In this document: in pieces, positions 45,099 through 55,128 of the stretch
Numbering within the stretch: the first letter of the stretch is position 1
Layout: the number at the start of each line of letters is the position of its first letter
Source: Aquimarina aggregata
GTDB lineage: Bacteria > Bacteroidota > Bacteroidia > Flavobacteriales > Flavobacteriaceae
Length of the DNA stretch: 64,000 nucleotides
NCBI RefSeq assembly: GCF_001632745.1
Contig: NZ_LQRT01000004.1
Coordinates: 1 to 64,000, forward strand
Direction of reading: 5' to 3'
Notes under the pieces: model-generated
What the model saw: the letters and a program-made list of their open reading frames with translations, nothing else
What the model was told of the DNA's origin: nothing
Databases searched by the model: none
Position numbers and translations under genes: made by a program

Positions 45099-47285
45099 CT
45101 ATCTTAAGAGTGTAAAATTAGCTTTAAATTCTTTAAATTCTTCATTTTCTCTATATAAAACTTTAAACCAATAATCATTAGATGGCAATGGTTTTCCGTT
45201 AAAAGTACCGTCCCAGTTTCCTTTCGGTCCAAGATTTACAAGTAATTTACCATATCGATCAAAAATTAAAACCTCTGAAATTGTAATATTTTTAGTATCC
45301 TTAATCTGCCAAAGATCATGAAAACCATCTCCATTTGGTGTAAAATACTCAGGATAATCAGATGTTAAACTTATAGTGGTAGATAGTTCATTACACTCTC
45401 CTTTATCTCTTACTGTTATTGTATGTTCTCCTTTTGAAACTTTAGTAAATACTGCTGCTTCTTGCCAATCGCTATTATCAATTCTATATTCATACGCTCC
45501 TAAACCTGTAACTGTAACTTCAATTGTACCATTATTAGAAAATGCTCCTGAAATAAGTTCTGCAGTAACACTTTCGGGAGGATAAGAGTCTATAACTTTA
45601 ATAGTCTTAGGTAGCGTACATCCAATAGTTTTATTTGTAACTAAAACTGTATAATCTCCCGCAGTAAGTGGTAGAAATGAACTACTTGTTTCTCCGATAA
45701 TCTCATTTCCTGTAATAGGTTGAATACCTGTATACCATTGAAAATCATATATTGTTGGATCTAGATTGAGGTCGATAGTATTTGTAGGTTTTAAATTGAT
45801 TAATGTGCCATCCCGTTCTAAACATCTTAAATATTCATTTTCTATTTGAAATGGCTCGACAGGAAATACTGAAATTTTAAACGAAGCTATTTCATAACAT
45901 TTTTGATTAAGTTCTGCTATTCTAATCCAAATGGTCTGATTTGCACTTGTATTCGTATATGCTCCGGGATTATCTATTACATTATCTGTACTTAATCCTG
46001 TATAATTCTTTGCATCGTTTTCATTTAAATGATAAGAAATATTTACCAATGAAGGGTCTTGTGCCCCTAGTACGACACTAGAATTTCTAGTAAGATCAAA
46101 TACCGTTGTCGTATTTCCCTCTGGGTTACAAGAATTAATATCTACTGGTGCATTTATAATTTCTGGGGAAGCAACAAACTCAACTATTACAGAATCTGAT
46201 GCCCTACATTTACCTGAAATATCAATACCAACAGTATACGTCCCATTTTGTGTAACTTCTAATTTTGCGCCTCCATCTAATATTGTGGTTCCATCTTCTG
46301 GGACCAATGGAATGCCATTTCTCATCCAAACATAAGTAGATCCTGATCCAACATTAGCATTCAGGATAATCGAATCTCCTATACATCCCGGATTACCGTT
46401 TGCAATAGTTCTATCTTCTCCTAAATCTCCACCGATATTAAAACTACCTGCAGATAAAAATACAGCAGAATCAAAATTACCATCAATATTATCTGCTATT
46501 ACTAATTTTATAGTATATCGCTCATTAGGTATAACATTTCCCGATGCTTTTAACACTTTAGTATATCCATTAAAATTTATAGGTGAATTTGAGCCTATTA
46601 AATTTCTGGTATTAAAAAATTCTTCGTTTGTAGGAGGGCATTCTGCTGAATCAACAAATGTATCTATGTAATCTCCATCCATATTTAAATCAACCCCATC
46701 ATGAACAGTAGTTACTCTAATAGGAATCGTTGTACCTGGTAAAACAGCCAAGTTCCTTGAATTCCCAGAAGAATCTGTAAGAATAAAAGCAAAAACATCA
46801 GAAAAAGTACAAGGAAAAGTACCAACATATTCGTCTGAAGCAAATAAAAAATCAAAACTTATAAAATCGATTGCTGGAACAAATTCAAACTGAATAAAAG
46901 ATGCATTAAACAAATTTGGAGTGCTTGTAATTCGAGTTAAGTCAGCGTCTCCTCTCCATCCAGTACCATCTCCTTCTCCTGTGGTGTCAGGGTTATTAGG
47001 ACCAATAGCACTTCTTGCGTTCCCAGTACTTAATACAATACCTCTATCGATCTCAAAGCCAGAACCATTTTCTTCAAAATATCCAATACCATTAAAACCA
47101 GCTGCAGTGCCTGTAGAAGATACTATATTTTCTACAACAGCGCATGGACTATCAATTAAAATATCCTCGATAAGTTGTTGCGCTGTAAATGAACGATCAT
47201 CAACGGTAATTTGTCCTTTAACAATATTGGTAAAAATCATTAAGGTTATGAATAAGATATTACCAAGTATTCTTTTTACTTTCAT
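45099..47285 (-). CDS. Choice-of-anchor L protein with type IX secretion sorting domain
   Basis: A 728-aa secreted surface protein, read from the ATG at 47285 because the signal peptide (ILGNILFITLMIFTNIVKGQ) starts there; a GTG at 47336 is in frame upstream. Residues about 25-290 match the choice-of-anchor L family (FEIDRGIVLSTGNA and the FDFLFASDEYVG motif). Ig-like repeats follow (GDSIILNA, GDYTVLVTN, GEHTITVRDKG). The last ~85 residues are the gliding-motility/type B sorting domain: YFTPNGDGFHDLW, IFDRYGKLL, WDGTFNGKPLPSNDYWF. It is delivered to the cell surface by the Por/Gld machinery, which is not encoded here. Confidence 0.9.
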   Translation of the reverse strand: MKVKRILGNILFITLMIFTNIVKGQITVDDRSFTAQQLIEDILIDSPCAVVENIVSSTGTAAGFNGIGYFEENGSGFEIDRGIVLSTGNARSAIGPNNPDTTGEGDGTGWRGDADLTRITSTPNLFNASFIQFEFVPAIDFISFDFLFASDEYVGTFPCTFSDVFAFILTDSSGNSRNLAVLPGTTIPIRVTTVHDGVDLNMDGDYIDTFVDSAECPPTNEEFFNTRNLIGSNSPINFNGYTKVLKASGNVIPNERYTIKLVIADNIDGNFDSAVFLSAGSFNIGGDLGEDRTIANGNPGCIGDSIILNANVGSGSTYVWMRNGIPLVPEDGTTILDGGAKLEVTQNGTYTVGIDISGKCRASDSVIVEFVASPEIINAPVDINSCNPEGNTTTVFDLTRNSSVVLGAQDPSLVNISYHLNENDAKNYTGLSTDNVIDNPGAYTNTSANQTIWIRIAELNQKCYEIASFKISVFPVEPFQIENEYLRCLERDGTLINLKPTNTIDLNLDPTIYDFQWYTGIQPITGNEIIGETSSSFLPLTAGDYTVLVTNKTIGCTLPKTIKVIDSYPPESVTAELISGAFSNNGTIEVTVTGLGAYEYRIDNSDWQEAAVFTKVSKGEHTITVRDKGECNELSTTISLTSDYPEYFTPNGDGFHDLWQIKDTKNITISEVLIFDRYGKLLVNLGPKGNWDGTFNGKPLPSNDYWFKVLYRENEEFKEFKANFTLLR

Positions 47286-47465
47286 ATTTTCTGTATCTAA
47301 CAGATTTTCATAGTAATTGCTATAGCTTAATAACACATTAAGTATAAAAGTCCCTACTTAAACATCAATTCTTTAACAAATACTTAACACAACTTATTCT
47401 ACAGATCTGATATTACTTAACAGACAATACTAACCGTTTTATTACTTTAGAATCTCTAAACAAAA

Positions 47466-49010
47466 TTAACGTGAAGATTTTTTAGATTTTTCTTTAATAA
47501 TATCTGCTACAGGGCGACCCTCGATATTACTTTCTAACCATGATAAGATGTCTAAATATAAAAATGCTCTTTTCTCATAAGGATGTTCTTCATATTCTTT
47601 TAATCTTTTATGTAACTTCCTAAATTCGTCTTTAATTTGATGTGGAAAAATATCCCCGAGGTTTTTTAGAAACTTGATCATTTCTTTTTGGACTTCATGT
47701 AGGTCATCCATTTTAATTAAAAAACGATATGTTTCTTTTAATTGTGTTTCCAGATGATAGTCCATTCCGGCTTCATAATGGGCAACCAAGCTTAAAACTC
47801 TAGAGAAACACATTAAATCTTCTCGCATTTTTAATGATTTATTATTGATGATTTTAGCAAGATATTCTATACATTTTTTATGATTTGCCATTCCAAAATA
47901 AAGGCATCCAATTTTATAGTAAAAAACCATAATGTGATGATCATCAAGACGGTTTTTATAATCTTCTATACCCTTTAGAATTTCATTTACCAAATGCTCT
48001 CCTTCATCAAAAGTTCCTTCTAGAAAATGAATATTAAGTTTATTATTATAAATAAACTGAAATGATAAAACCTCTATATTATCATCTTTTGGAAACGTAT
48101 CTTTATTAATAGCTTCTTCAAAATTAAATAAGGTAGATTTTAATTGCGTTTTATCCTTTATTAAAAATAAAGATTCTAACAAATAATGATTTCCTCTAAG
48201 AAAGAAAACTGGGTTTTGAATCATCATTTTAGGATGTTCATAAAATAAGTCCACCCATTTCTTAGAATAACGATAGCACGATAAAAAATCTTGAATCATA
48301 AAACTATACCATAAATGTGCTTTATATAACCATAGTTTTTCTCTGAAACCCATTAAGTTCCATTCGTACTTGGGTAATTTACTATTAAAATAATTCGTAA
48401 TTATAGTATGCTCTTTATCATTACGTACATATCCACTTTTTAACATCAAACCATATAACTGAAGTGACAAATTTGATAAACGACTGGTTAATACATTTTT
48501 CATGCTCAACATCTTAGCCTCTATCGTCAGTTCATCGGCTCTGCTATTAATACTTCTTGTTATGTATTGGGTTTCTATTATTTTTTCTAATTCAACTATT
48601 TCATAAGCAACATTATGTTCTTCATTTTCTTTTGCCATGACTTTTGCCTTTTCTAATATCTTTAGGCTTTGTTTATACAGGCCCTTATGGTATAAAATAG
48701 ATGCAAAGTCTAATTGTTCTCTTATCTGAGAACGCATATTTTGGTGAAGAGGGCTCAATCTTAAACTTATTAATATTTGCTTGTATAGATGAGCTTTTAA
48801 ATTTGAAAGTTGTTGTTTTTTCACAATTCCTTTCTTTACAATAAGATCCTCGTCTAAAATATCATGTTTATCTAAATGATTAAAAAGTGCTAAAAATTTA
48901 GAATCTGTATTTACTCCTAATCGCCCTACATACACCTTAAACTGCCTCTTTTCAGATTTAGAAAGTGATTTCACTAAAACAAACAAAGGATCTTTTTGAT
49001 CAATAGTCAT
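47466..49010 (-). CDS. TPR-like helical protein of unknown function, conserved in Flavobacteriia
   Basis: A 514-aa cytosolic protein made almost entirely of helices. Repeats such as YHKGLYKQSLKILEKAKVMA suggest TPR-like superhelix structure. The N-terminal VKSLSKSEKRQFKVYV is a strongly conserved opening of a Flavobacteriia-wide family without assigned function. No signal peptide or membrane segment. It is divergent from the leucine operon with 208 bp between. No functional clue from context. Confidence 0.75.
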   Translation of the reverse strand: MTIDQKDPLFVLVKSLSKSEKRQFKVYVGRLGVNTDSKFLALFNHLDKHDILDEDLIVKKGIVKKQQLSNLKAHLYKQILISLRLSPLHQNMRSQIREQLDFASILYHKGLYKQSLKILEKAKVMAKENEEHNVAYEIVELEKIIETQYITRSINSRADELTIEAKMLSMKNVLTSRLSNLSLQLYGLMLKSGYVRNDKEHTIITNYFNSKLPKYEWNLMGFREKLWLYKAHLWYSFMIQDFLSCYRYSKKWVDLFYEHPKMMIQNPVFFLRGNHYLLESLFLIKDKTQLKSTLFNFEEAINKDTFPKDDNIEVLSFQFIYNNKLNIHFLEGTFDEGEHLVNEILKGIEDYKNRLDDHHIMVFYYKIGCLYFGMANHKKCIEYLAKIINNKSLKMREDLMCFSRVLSLVAHYEAGMDYHLETQLKETYRFLIKMDDLHEVQKEMIKFLKNLGDIFPHQIKDEFRKLHKRLKEYEEHPYEKRAFLYLDILSWLESNIEGRPVADIIKEKSKKSSR

Positions 49011-49218
49011 TGTAAGAAAATATATTGTAATTAATTGATTTGTAGTTGATTAAAGTTTCACAAAATTAGTTTAGCATTGTAAAACCAGCTATCAAATACT
49101 TCCCTTTTGAATTCCCAAAATATAAATTCGTAAGAGATTTAAGAAACATCTTCTCAATAATATTTTAAAAAGATGATTTTTTTATAAAAGTACTGAACAT
49201 ATAATTCACTAAATTCTC

Positions 49219-50391
49219 ATGAGCGATAATAAAGTCCAAATATTCGACACTACCCTAAGAGATGGAGAGCAAGTCCCAGGTTGTAAACTTAATACTGAGC
49301 AAAAAGTAGTACTTGCCAAACAACTTGATCTATTAGGAGTCGATATTATAGAAGCAGGATTTCCTGTCTCAAGCCCCGGAGACTTTAAATCAGTCAATGA
49401 AGTAGCTAAAATTGTAAAAAATGCTACAGTATGCGGCCTTACACGTGCCGTAGAAAATGATATCAAGGTTGCTGCAGAGGCATTAAAGTATGCTGCCAGA
49501 CCAAGAATACATACTGGTATAGGAACTTCTGAATCACATATCAAATATAAATTTAATTCTACACAAGAAAAGGTAATCGAACGTGGTATTGCTGCCGTAA
49601 AATATTCAAAATCTTTTGTTGAAGATGTCGAGTTTTATGCAGAAGATGCAGGACGTACGGATAATGAATTTTTGGCAAGAGTTTGCGAAGCAATGATCAA
49701 AGCCGGAGCTACCGTACTTAATATTCCTGATACTACAGGATATTGTTTACCCGAAGAATATGGTGCTAAGATAAAGTATCTAAAAGAAAATGTAAAAGGC
49801 ATACACAATGTAATTATTTCTTGTCACTGCCATAATGATTTAGGATTAGCAACAGCCAACTCAGTAGCTGGAGCTATTAATGGCGCTAGACAAATAGAAT
49901 GCACTATTAATGGAATTGGAGAACGTGCTGGGAATACTTCGTTAGAAGAAGTAGTAATGGTATTAAAACAGCATCCGGATCTAGCATTAAATACAGGAAT
50001 TAACACAAAACTATTGTACGAAACAAGTCTTATGGTTTCTGATCATATGGGAGTACTTGTGCAACCAAATAAGGCTATAGTAGGTGCTAATGCTTTTGCA
50101 CATAGTTCAGGAATACATCAGGATGGCGTGATCAAAAATCGCGAGACTTATGAAATCATAAACCCTGCAGACGTAGGAGTAACAGAATCTGCAATAGTGT
50201 TAACCGCAAGAAGTGGTAGAGCAGCTTTGGCCTATAGAGCAAAGAAAGTAGGATATGAATTAACCAAGTTACAATTAGACGATGTTTATACAGAATTTTT
50301 AAATTTTGCAGATAAAAAGAAAGAAGTTATCGATGAAGATATTCATCAAATCATGAAAAATACAAATGTAGCAGCCGCCGTTGTTGCATAA
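49219..50391 (+). CDS. leuA: 2-isopropylmalate synthase, short form
   Basis: A 390-aa HMGL-like TIM-barrel enzyme that condenses 2-oxoisovalerate and acetyl-CoA, the committed step of leucine synthesis. Visible are [13 protein letters not shown], the [15 protein letters not shown] metal site and the [12 protein letters not shown] block. Classical LeuA is about 500 aa or more with a C-terminal LeuA dimer domain that senses leucine; here the chain stops shortly after the catalytic and linker regions, so it lacks that allosteric domain. It heads leuA-C-D-B, so the pathway assignment is firm. Confidence 0.94.
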   Translation: MSDNKVQIFDTTLRDGEQVPGCKLNTEQKVVLAKQLDLLGVDIIEAGFPVSSPGDFKSVNEVAKIVKNATVCGLTRAVENDIKVAAEALKYAARPRIHTGIGTSESHIKYKFNSTQEKVIERGIAAVKYSKSFVEDVEFYAEDAGRTDNEFLARVCEAMIKAGATVLNIPDTTGYCLPEEYGAKIKYLKENVKGIHNVIISCHCHNDLGLATANSVAGAINGARQIECTINGIGERAGNTSLEEVVMVLKQHPDLALNTGINTKLLYETSLMVSDHMGVLVQPNKAIVGANAFAHSSGIHQDGVIKNRETYEIINPADVGVTESAIVLTARSGRAALAYRAKKVGYELTKLQLDDVYTEFLNFADKKKEVIDEDIHQIMKNTNVAAAVVA

Positions 50392-50465
50392 ATACTATAT
50401 AACATACTTCGAAATATAAATTACACATATCAGTTAATAATTTGAAGTATTTTTAAGAGAAACGA

Positions 50466-51848
50466 ATGAAAAAGACCTTATTTGATAAAGTTTGGGACGC
50501 ACATGTCGTCAAAGAGATAGAAAACGGTCCTCAGATATTGTATATCGATAAACACCTTATCCACGAAGTTACAAGTCCCCAAGCATTTGGAGAGCTAGAA
50601 CAACGTGGAATTCCTGTTTTTAGACCAGATCAAATTGTAGCTACGGCCGATCATAATACACCAACTGTCGATCAACATTTACCCGTAAAAGACGCTTTGT
50701 CAAGAAATCAATTGGCTCAGCTTACCGAAAATTGTAAAAAAAACAACATTACCTTATACGGACTTGGTCATAAATATAATGGCATTGTGCATGTTATGGC
50801 ACCAGAGTTGGGGATTACACAACCAGGAATGACTATGGTTTGTGGTGATAGCCACACCTCTACTCACGGAGCCTTTGGCACTATTGCTTTTGGAATTGGA
50901 ACCAGTCAGGTAGCACAAGTTTTTGCTAGCCAAAGTTTACTACTTCAAAAACCAAAAAGTCTTCGTGTAAACGTAAACGGAACCTTAAAGTCTGGTGTAT
51001 TACCAAAAGATGTAATACTATATATTATCTCAAAACTAGGTACAAATGCAGGTACAGGGTATTTTTGCGAATACGCAGGTAATGTATTTGAAGAAATGTC
51101 TATGGAAGGCCGTATGACGGTTTGTAATATGAGTATTGAAATGGGAGCTCGTGGTGGTATGATTGCTCCTGATCAAACTACATTTGACTATGTAAAAGGA
51201 AGAGAATTTGCTCCTCAAGGGGCTGATTTTGATAAAAAGGTAGCCTATTGGAAAACATTGCCGACAGATGAAAATGCGATTTTTGATAAAGAATATCACT
51301 TTGATGCCGCCGATATCGAACCTATGATCACCTACGGAACTAATCCTGGAATGGGTATTAAAATATCAGAAAATATCCCAGTAGAAAATAATGCTTCTTT
51401 TGAAAAATCATTAGCATACATGAATTTTGAAAAAGGACAATCTCTAGTAGATAAAGAGATCAATTATGTGTTTATAGGGAGCTGCACAAATAGTAGAATA
51501 GAAGATTTTAGAGTAGCAGCAAATTATATAAAAGGAAAGAAAAAAGCTGATAACGTCACTGCCTGGTTCGTACCTGGTTCACAACAAGTTGCAGAACAGA
51601 TCGTACAAGAAGGTCTTAATGAAGTTTTTGAAAATGCAGGGTTCACCCTTAGACAACCCGGTTGTTCAGCTTGTTTAGCCATGAATGATGATAAAATACC
51701 AGAAGGAGAATATTGTGTATCTACTTCGAATCGAAATTTTGAAGGAAGACAAGGACAAGGATCAAGAACAATTTTAGCAAGCCCATTGGTAGCAGCAGCA
51801 ACGGCAATCGAAGGAAAAATTATTGACATTACTAAACAACTTAATTAA
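50466..51848 (+). CDS. leuC: 3-isopropylmalate dehydratase large subunit
   Basis: A 460-aa aconitase-superfamily subunit that works with LeuD to isomerise 2- to 3-isopropylmalate. The [4Fe-4S] ligands are visible as Cys in GSCTNSR and in [10 protein letters not shown], with [14 protein letters not shown] and the ATADHNTPT block near the N-terminus. Length is normal. It sits 74 bp after leuA and 2 bp before leuD. Confidence 0.97.
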   Translation: MKKTLFDKVWDAHVVKEIENGPQILYIDKHLIHEVTSPQAFGELEQRGIPVFRPDQIVATADHNTPTVDQHLPVKDALSRNQLAQLTENCKKNNITLYGLGHKYNGIVHVMAPELGITQPGMTMVCGDSHTSTHGAFGTIAFGIGTSQVAQVFASQSLLLQKPKSLRVNVNGTLKSGVLPKDVILYIISKLGTNAGTGYFCEYAGNVFEEMSMEGRMTVCNMSIEMGARGGMIAPDQTTFDYVKGREFAPQGADFDKKVAYWKTLPTDENAIFDKEYHFDAADIEPMITYGTNPGMGIKISENIPVENNASFEKSLAYMNFEKGQSLVDKEINYVFIGSCTNSRIEDFRVAANYIKGKKKADNVTAWFVPGSQQVAEQIVQEGLNEVFENAGFTLRQPGCSACLAMNDDKIPEGEYCVSTSNRNFEGRQGQGSRTILASPLVAAATAIEGKIIDITKQLN

Positions 51849-51850
51849 TC

Positions 51851-52438
51851 ATGGATAAGTTTGTAAAATTAAGCTCTACTGCTATACCATTGGCTATAGA
51901 AAATGTAGACACCGATCAGATTATTCCGGCTCGTTTTTTAAAAGCTACCAATCGTGATGGTTTTGGAGAAAATCTTTTTAGAGATTGGCGTTTTCATAAA
52001 GATGGAAGTGAAAATGAAGAGTTCGTTCTAAATGATACAAAATTTCAAGGCAGTATTCTAGTTGCCGGAGATAATTTTGGATGCGGTTCTAGTAGAGAAC
52101 ACGCAGCATGGGCCATTCATGATTTTGGATTTAAAGTTGTTGTTTCAAGTTTTTTTGCAGATATTTTTAAGGGAAATGCACTAAATAACGGAGTATTACC
52201 TGTACAAGTGTCTCCAGAATTCTTAAAAGAACTATTTGATGCTATCGAAAAAGATTCAAAAACAGAAATCCAAGTAGATTTAGAAAACCAACAAATAACA
52301 CTTTTAGCTACAGGAGCATCTGCTATATTTGAAATTAATCCGTACAAAAAAACATGTCTAATTAATGGATATGATGATATTGATTTTTTACTAAGCAATA
52401 CTTCAGAAATAGAAGCTTTCGAGAAAACCTTATCATAA
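51851..52438 (+). CDS. leuD: 3-isopropylmalate dehydratase small subunit
   Basis: A 195-aa swivelling-domain subunit of isopropylmalate isomerase, with [29 protein letters not shown] and the [13 protein letters not shown] block, all typical of LeuD. It begins 2 bp after the leuC stop, consistent with stoichiometric translation of the two subunits. Confidence 0.97.
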   Translation: MDKFVKLSSTAIPLAIENVDTDQIIPARFLKATNRDGFGENLFRDWRFHKDGSENEEFVLNDTKFQGSILVAGDNFGCGSSREHAAWAIHDFGFKVVVSSFFADIFKGNALNNGVLPVQVSPEFLKELFDAIEKDSKTEIQVDLENQQITLLATGASAIFEINPYKKTCLINGYDDIDFLLSNTSEIEAFEKTLS

Positions 52439-52541
52439 ATATAATTTACCTTTATAATTAGGCTTGTGCAAATAGAAGTCACATTTTTGAACATCCTGAT
52501 ATAACCAAATAAATAAAAAATTGAAATAAAGAAATAAATAG

Positions 52542-53657
52542 ATGAAATTAGATATCGCAGTATTATCAGGAGACGGTATTGGGCCAGAAGTAACCGCCCA
52601 GGCTATAAAGGCATTAGAGGCTGTTGCCCATAGTTTTGACCACACTTTTATTTTTAAAGAAGCTTTAGTAGGTGCTATAGCAATAGACAAAACCGGAAAC
52701 CCTTTACCTAACGAGACATTAGAATTGTGTGTTAATACAGACGCTGTCTTGTTTGGTGCAATCGGGGATCCTAAATATGACAATAATCCCAGCGCACCCG
52801 TTAGACCAGAACAGGGGCTTTTAAAATTAAGAAAAGAACTTGGATTATATACGAATATTAGACCCGTAAAAGCATATCCTACACTGATAGATCAATCTCC
52901 TTTAAAAAGAGATATCATAGAAGGTACTGATATTTCAATATATAGAGAACTTACAGGCGGTATTTATTTCGGAAAAAAACATTTAAGTGATGACGGTACT
53001 GTAGCTTCTGATCTTTGTGAATATTCTAAAATGGAAATAGAAAGAGTGGCTCACTTAGCATTTAAAGCTGCACAAAAAAGAAAAAATAAACTTACTCTGG
53101 TTGACAAAGCCAATGTGTTAGAATCGTCAAGATTATGGAGAAAAGTCGTAACCGAGGTAGCGCAAGAATATAAAGACGTAACACTGGACTTCTTATTTGT
53201 TGATAATGCTGCTATGCAAATGATCTTAAACCCTAGTCAATTTGATGTCATCCTTACCGAAAATATGTTTGGCGATATTATATCAGACGAGGCCAGCGTT
53301 ATTGGTGGTTCTATCGGTTTATTAGCTTCTGCTTCTGTTGGAGATAATTGTTGCATGTTTGAACCTATACATGGCTCGTACCCACAAGCTACCGGAAAAG
53401 GAATAGCTAACCCTATTGCTGCAATTTTATCTGCTGCGATGTTATTAGAACATTTTGATTTAGTAGGAGAAGCTAATGCTATTAGAGACGCTGTAGAAAA
53501 AGCCTTAGAACTAAATATTACGACACCAGATTTAAATACTAGTAATCCACTATCTACAGAAAAGGTTGGAGATTTTATTACAGATTACATTTTAAATCCA
53601 GAAGATTCTAATATTAATTTTGAAAATATTCATGTAGGGCAATCTACAATTATATAA
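52542..53657 (+). CDS. leuB: 3-isopropylmalate dehydrogenase
   Basis: A 371-aa NAD-dependent decarboxylating dehydrogenase, giving 2-oxoisocaproate. Blocks visible are LSGDGIGPEV, RELTGGIYFGKK, DKANVLESSRLWR, TENMFGDIISDEAS and EPIHGSYPQATGKGIANP. Length is normal. It follows leuD after 103 bp without any terminator seen between, and a clear terminator follows it, so the operon is leuACDB. Confidence 0.97.
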   Translation: MKLDIAVLSGDGIGPEVTAQAIKALEAVAHSFDHTFIFKEALVGAIAIDKTGNPLPNETLELCVNTDAVLFGAIGDPKYDNNPSAPVRPEQGLLKLRKELGLYTNIRPVKAYPTLIDQSPLKRDIIEGTDISIYRELTGGIYFGKKHLSDDGTVASDLCEYSKMEIERVAHLAFKAAQKRKNKLTLVDKANVLESSRLWRKVVTEVAQEYKDVTLDFLFVDNAAMQMILNPSQFDVILTENMFGDIISDEASVIGGSIGLLASASVGDNCCMFEPIHGSYPQATGKGIANPIAAILSAAMLLEHFDLVGEANAIRDAVEKALELNITTPDLNTSNPLSTEKVGDFITDYILNPEDSNINFENIHVGQSTII

Positions 53658-53713
53658 TTTTCTGCTAATCTAATTTCATTTACAGATTAGTATTCAAACT
53701 GTTTTGTTTAGTC

Positions 53714-53749
53714 AAAAGCAACTAAGGAATTTCTTTAGTTGCTTTTTTT
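53714..53749 (+). terminator. Terminator of the leuACDB operon
   Basis: A 12-bp stem AAAAGCAACTAA / TTAGTTGCTTTT (53714-53725, 53735-53746) with a 9-nt loop and a T-run, 57 bp after the leuB stop. Confidence 0.9.
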
Positions 53750-54090
53750 ATGTGAATAACATAAGCAATCAAGAAGAACAGACACTACTAATAAAACTAT
53801 GATCTCCAAATCATTAAAAACAAGTAGTTACCATACGTTCTAAAATCTGAATCAAGTAGTTATTAACAAAATATTCTCCAAGTCCTAATAGGTAGTATTC
53901 TTTTATATCTTCGCCCGCACTTTTACAACCTATTTCTTTGAAATACCTTATTAATCCTCTATAGAAAAGAATATTTTTTTAGCAGGAAATACACTGTATC
54001 TCAAAATTTCAAAAAACAAAATAAATTAATTAGGTAACAAATTTAATTATAAAGACATAAATACATATCACTACAAACCTCTAAACAAAA
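53750..54090. promoter_or_regulatory. Leader region of the fibre/RHS operon
   Basis: 341 bp of AT-rich sequence upstream of the five-gene operon. TATCTTCG at 53906-53913, followed by CCCGCAC, is one mismatch from the Bacteroidota -7 box and is the best promoter candidate; the implied leader is about 170 nt. No clear -33 TTG at the ideal spacing, and no open reading frame or structured RNA was recognised. Confidence 0.4.
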
Positions 54091-55128
54091 ATGAAGAAAA
54101 TACTAACGATTATTTTACTACTTGGAAACTTTATTAGTATTCAAGCACAAATCACCGAATTACCCAATGGAAATGTCGGCATAGGAACTACTACTCCATT
54201 AGATAAATTTGACATTCATCAAGGAGGACTTACTTTATCTACTCCAAATCAAGGAATAGGATATGGAAAAAATCTTAATGGAATTACATGGGTTGTAGAT
54301 GATGATAGTGCAGGAAGAATTAGTGAAACCGCGGCAGCAATTAGGTTTCTAGGAACTTCAAATTGGAATGGTTCCACAAGCCCTAGTCTTTTAAGTTTTG
54401 AAACTATTGGTGCTGCTGGTGAAGGAACTGTTCAACGAATGATAATTGATCATAAAGGAAATGTAGGAATCGGAACTAATAATCCATTTGACAAATTTGA
54501 TATTCATCAAGGAGGAATTACTTTATCAACTCCAAACCAAGGAATAGCCAATGGAAAAAACCTTAATGGAATTACATGGGTTGTAGATGATGATAGTGCA
54601 GGAAGAATTAGTGAAACTGCGGCAGCAATTAGGTTTCTAGGAACTGGAAATTGGAATGGTTCCACAAGCCCTAGTCTTTTAAGTTTTGAAACTATTGGTG
54701 TTGCAAATAGTGGTACAATTCAACGAATGGTTATAGATCATCTGGGAAATGTAGGTATTGGCACTACTGCTCCTGACTCTAAGCTAACCGTAAAAGGAAA
54801 AATACATGCCGAAGAAATTAAAGTGGACCTAAGTGTTCCTGCTCCAGACTATGTGTTTAAAAAAGACTATGATTTATTAACCATAGCACAAGTACAACAA
54901 CATATCAAAGAAAAGGGTCATTTACCCAATATCCCATCTGCAAAAGTTCTGGAAACCGAAGGTGTTGATCTAGGACTTATGAATATGAAATTGTTAGAAA
55001 AAATCGAAGAGCTTACCCTTTACACTATTGATCAAGAAAATAAAATAAAAAAATTAGAAAATCAAAGCTCTAAAATTGAAGATTTAGAGAAAAAAATAGC
55101 ATTACTAATAATACAACTAAAGAAATAA
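54091..55128 (+). CDS. Modular fibre-like surface protein 1
   Basis: A 345-aa exported protein (signal peptide about 1-20, ending FISIQAQ). The mature chain opens ITELPNGNVGIGTTTP. Two near-identical 96-residue modules (about 36-227) each contain LNGITWVVDDDSAGRISETAA and end in a VGIGT..P turn. The C-terminal ~115 residues (from KLTVKGKIHAEEIKVDLS) are the constant domain shared with the next two genes: DYVFKKDYDLLT, GHLPNIPSA, then LLEKIEELTLYTI leading into a coiled coil. The architecture recalls fibre/S74-type proteins in which a coiled C-terminal domain trimerises the shaft; that comparison is inference. No sorting domain for type IX secretion is present. Confidence 0.75.
   Translation: MKKILTIILLLGNFISIQAQITELPNGNVGIGTTTPLDKFDIHQGGLTLSTPNQGIGYGKNLNGITWVVDDDSAGRISETAAAIRFLGTSNWNGSTSPSLLSFETIGAAGEGTVQRMIIDHKGNVGIGTNNPFDKFDIHQGGITLSTPNQGIANGKNLNGITWVVDDDSAGRISETAAAIRFLGTGNWNGSTSPSLLSFETIGVANSGTIQRMVIDHLGNVGIGTTAPDSKLTVKGKIHAEEIKVDLSVPAPDYVFKKDYDLLTIAQVQQHIKEKGHLPNIPSAKVLETEGVDLGLMNMKLLEKIEELTLYTIDQENKIKKLENQSSKIEDLEKKIALLIIQLKK
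54196..54771 (+). repeat. Tandem 288-bp repeat inside fibre gene 1
   Basis: Two copies (54196-54483 and 54484-54771) of a 288-bp, 96-codon unit that starts CCATTAGATAAATTTGA / CCATTTGACAAATTTGA. Most of the unit is identical, including silent positions such as TGGGTTGTAGATGATGATAG. It is an in-frame, probably recent duplication that lengthens the shaft. Confidence 0.85.

Noticed and set aside
49147-49183. Hairpin CATCTT/AAGATG followed by seven Ts upstream of leuA, possible attenuator
   Set aside because: The stem is only 6 AT-rich base pairs with a 17-nt loop, and no leucine-rich leader peptide is visible.
54196-54771. CRISPR-like repeat array
   Set aside because: The repeat is two 288-bp coding units in frame with the protein, with no spacers.
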